Source: Elysia marginata (lineage: Eukaryota > Mollusca > Gastropoda > Plakobranchidae). Taken from it: a DNA stretch of 45,117 bases. A program made the position numbers and the translations under genes. This document shows positions 44,050 to 45,117 of the stretch, piece by piece; positions within the stretch are counted from its first letter, which is position 1, and each line of letters opens with the position of its first letter. Location: the NCBI GenBank assembly GCA_019649035.1, contig BMAT01010352.1, positions 222,221-267,337 of the forward strand. The letters run 5' to 3'. The notes beneath the pieces are model-generated. The model was not told the origin of the DNA. It did no database searches and was given only the letters and a program-made list of their open reading frames with translations.

Positions 44050-45117
44050 CACCCACCACTTGAAAATATAAAAACTTATACACCCGCACACAGACATACA
44101 TTGGACACTGTGCAGCCAGAGAGAGAAAGAGTTTTTTCTCCTTCTGTTGACTTCAACCGTTCTCCTCGTCAGGCAATAGTAAATTAATATGTCGCTCTTG
44201 TTTGTGAGGAGAGCTGTCCAGCAGAACAGTTCTCTGTGTATCTTTTTCAAACATCCTATATTGGATATTGGATTTTTTCCGAACCTCAGCGTGTTGACTC
44301 CGCTACGGCAGTTACTTGTGGCGAGGGCGATATCCTTGCCGAAAGAGCTTGACCACCACTGCGAGAGATTTATCCATGTCGCTTGGCCTGAGGCTGCCGA
44401 AGGTTGTATTCAATCTATCTACCTTATATCAATTGATGGTAATCGGCGGTGGATAGAACCTTCAGAGTGAAATAACACGAGGTTGTCTATGTAATAGAAG
44501 ATCGGCCAATATACATGAGATGTTAACATCTTCCCTCTCCCCTTAGAAAAAAACTAACAGTATTTATTGTTCTCTCACTCCAGACAATTATGGTTAAATG
44601 GTCGGATTTCACTACTTCACTTGCATCAGTAGCATTTTAGCTATTTTGAGCTTACTGTGATTGAATATTTCGAAGTTTCTTTTTGCTCACCTTTTATTTC
44701 ATCATCGCCAAAGATGGTCGAAATGGTCGATTTTGATAAAAAAAGAACTTCTTTTTATTGGCGACTAAAAAGACAATACTGAATGCGGAGTAAAAGAATG
44801 CAATCTTTTCTATGAAAAGAATTAGTTTTGACTTGGACTCCTAAACCTTAAATGGAGTGGTCAATTTTATGAGAGAATTGTGCTTTTTATTGAAAAAGAA
44901 ATTTTATTGGAACTAAGGGCATTTTCATAAATCTCATCCGCCATTTTGTATATAGCAATGTCGCATCTATGCCATTGCCAAGTACCTGACTCCTTTGGAT
45001 AATGAAAAACATACCAATTGACGGGTCAGCTTTTAGAGAATGCAGATCGTTTTATGCTTTACCGTTTACTCAGTTGTTGTTGTATTGTTTTGTTGTTGTT
45101 GTTTTTTTTGGTTTTTT
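44050..45117 (+). other. nAChR 3' untranslated region and downstream DNA
   Basis: No AATAAA or ATTAAA was found on the + strand to the window end, so the 3' UTR may run past it or use a variant signal. Short open frames here (44189-44470) have no recognisable product. Confidence 0.5.

Overview
The window is a piece of an AT-rich, intron-rich animal genome, most likely a mollusc and probably a gastropod. That placement is an inference from the receptor protein, the long AT-rich introns, the tRNA-derived SINE copies and the abundant microsatellites; no species marker was recognised. Two host genes can be supported, one nested inside the other on the opposite strand. The rest is intronic or upstream DNA holding simple repeats, tandem repeats, SINE heads and two decayed retroelement fragments. 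Two runs of N (13102-13246 and 23986-24931) are assembly gaps.

Gene 1 (+ strand, 20822-44049) is an alpha-type nicotinic acetylcholine receptor subunit, missing its first exons. Five exons join in frame with GT/AG borders: 20822-20866 (45 nt), 26030-26139 (110 nt), 28379-28516 (138 nt), 36773-37712 (940 nt) and 43864-44049 (186 nt to the stop). Together they give 472 residues that carry binding loops D, A, B and C, the Cys-loop, the vicinal cysteine pair, M1-M4 and the stop. The signal peptide and the first part of the ligand-binding domain were not found in the 20.8 kb upstream; they must lie beyond the window or be too diverged or short to see.

Gene 2 (- strand, 30212-33686) lies wholly inside the 8.26-kb third visible intron of the receptor. 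It is a single-pass membrane protein of about 990 residues from two exons. The first exon carries a signal peptide and about six Draper/MEGF-type EGF-like repeats. The second carries the membrane segment and a long Ser/Thr- and acid-rich cytoplasmic tail. AATAAA signals lie downstream of its stop and inside its single intron; the second could allow a soluble ectodomain form.

The 20.8 kb upstream holds a decayed LINE 3' end (8270-9240), a fossil Penelope-like fragment (about 9930-10230, - strand), a 31-bp tandem repeat (14276-14461), several tRNA-derived SINE pieces, microsatellites, and two CpG-rich islets (about 1550-1700 and 12190-12480) that could be promoters or untranslated first exons. 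The receptor introns contain a 74-bp GCAACCA-rich tandem repeat shortly before the pore exon, a long GAT microsatellite before the M4 exon, and two related SINE-like copies. Nothing prokaryotic, no CRISPR array and no intact RNA gene was seen.
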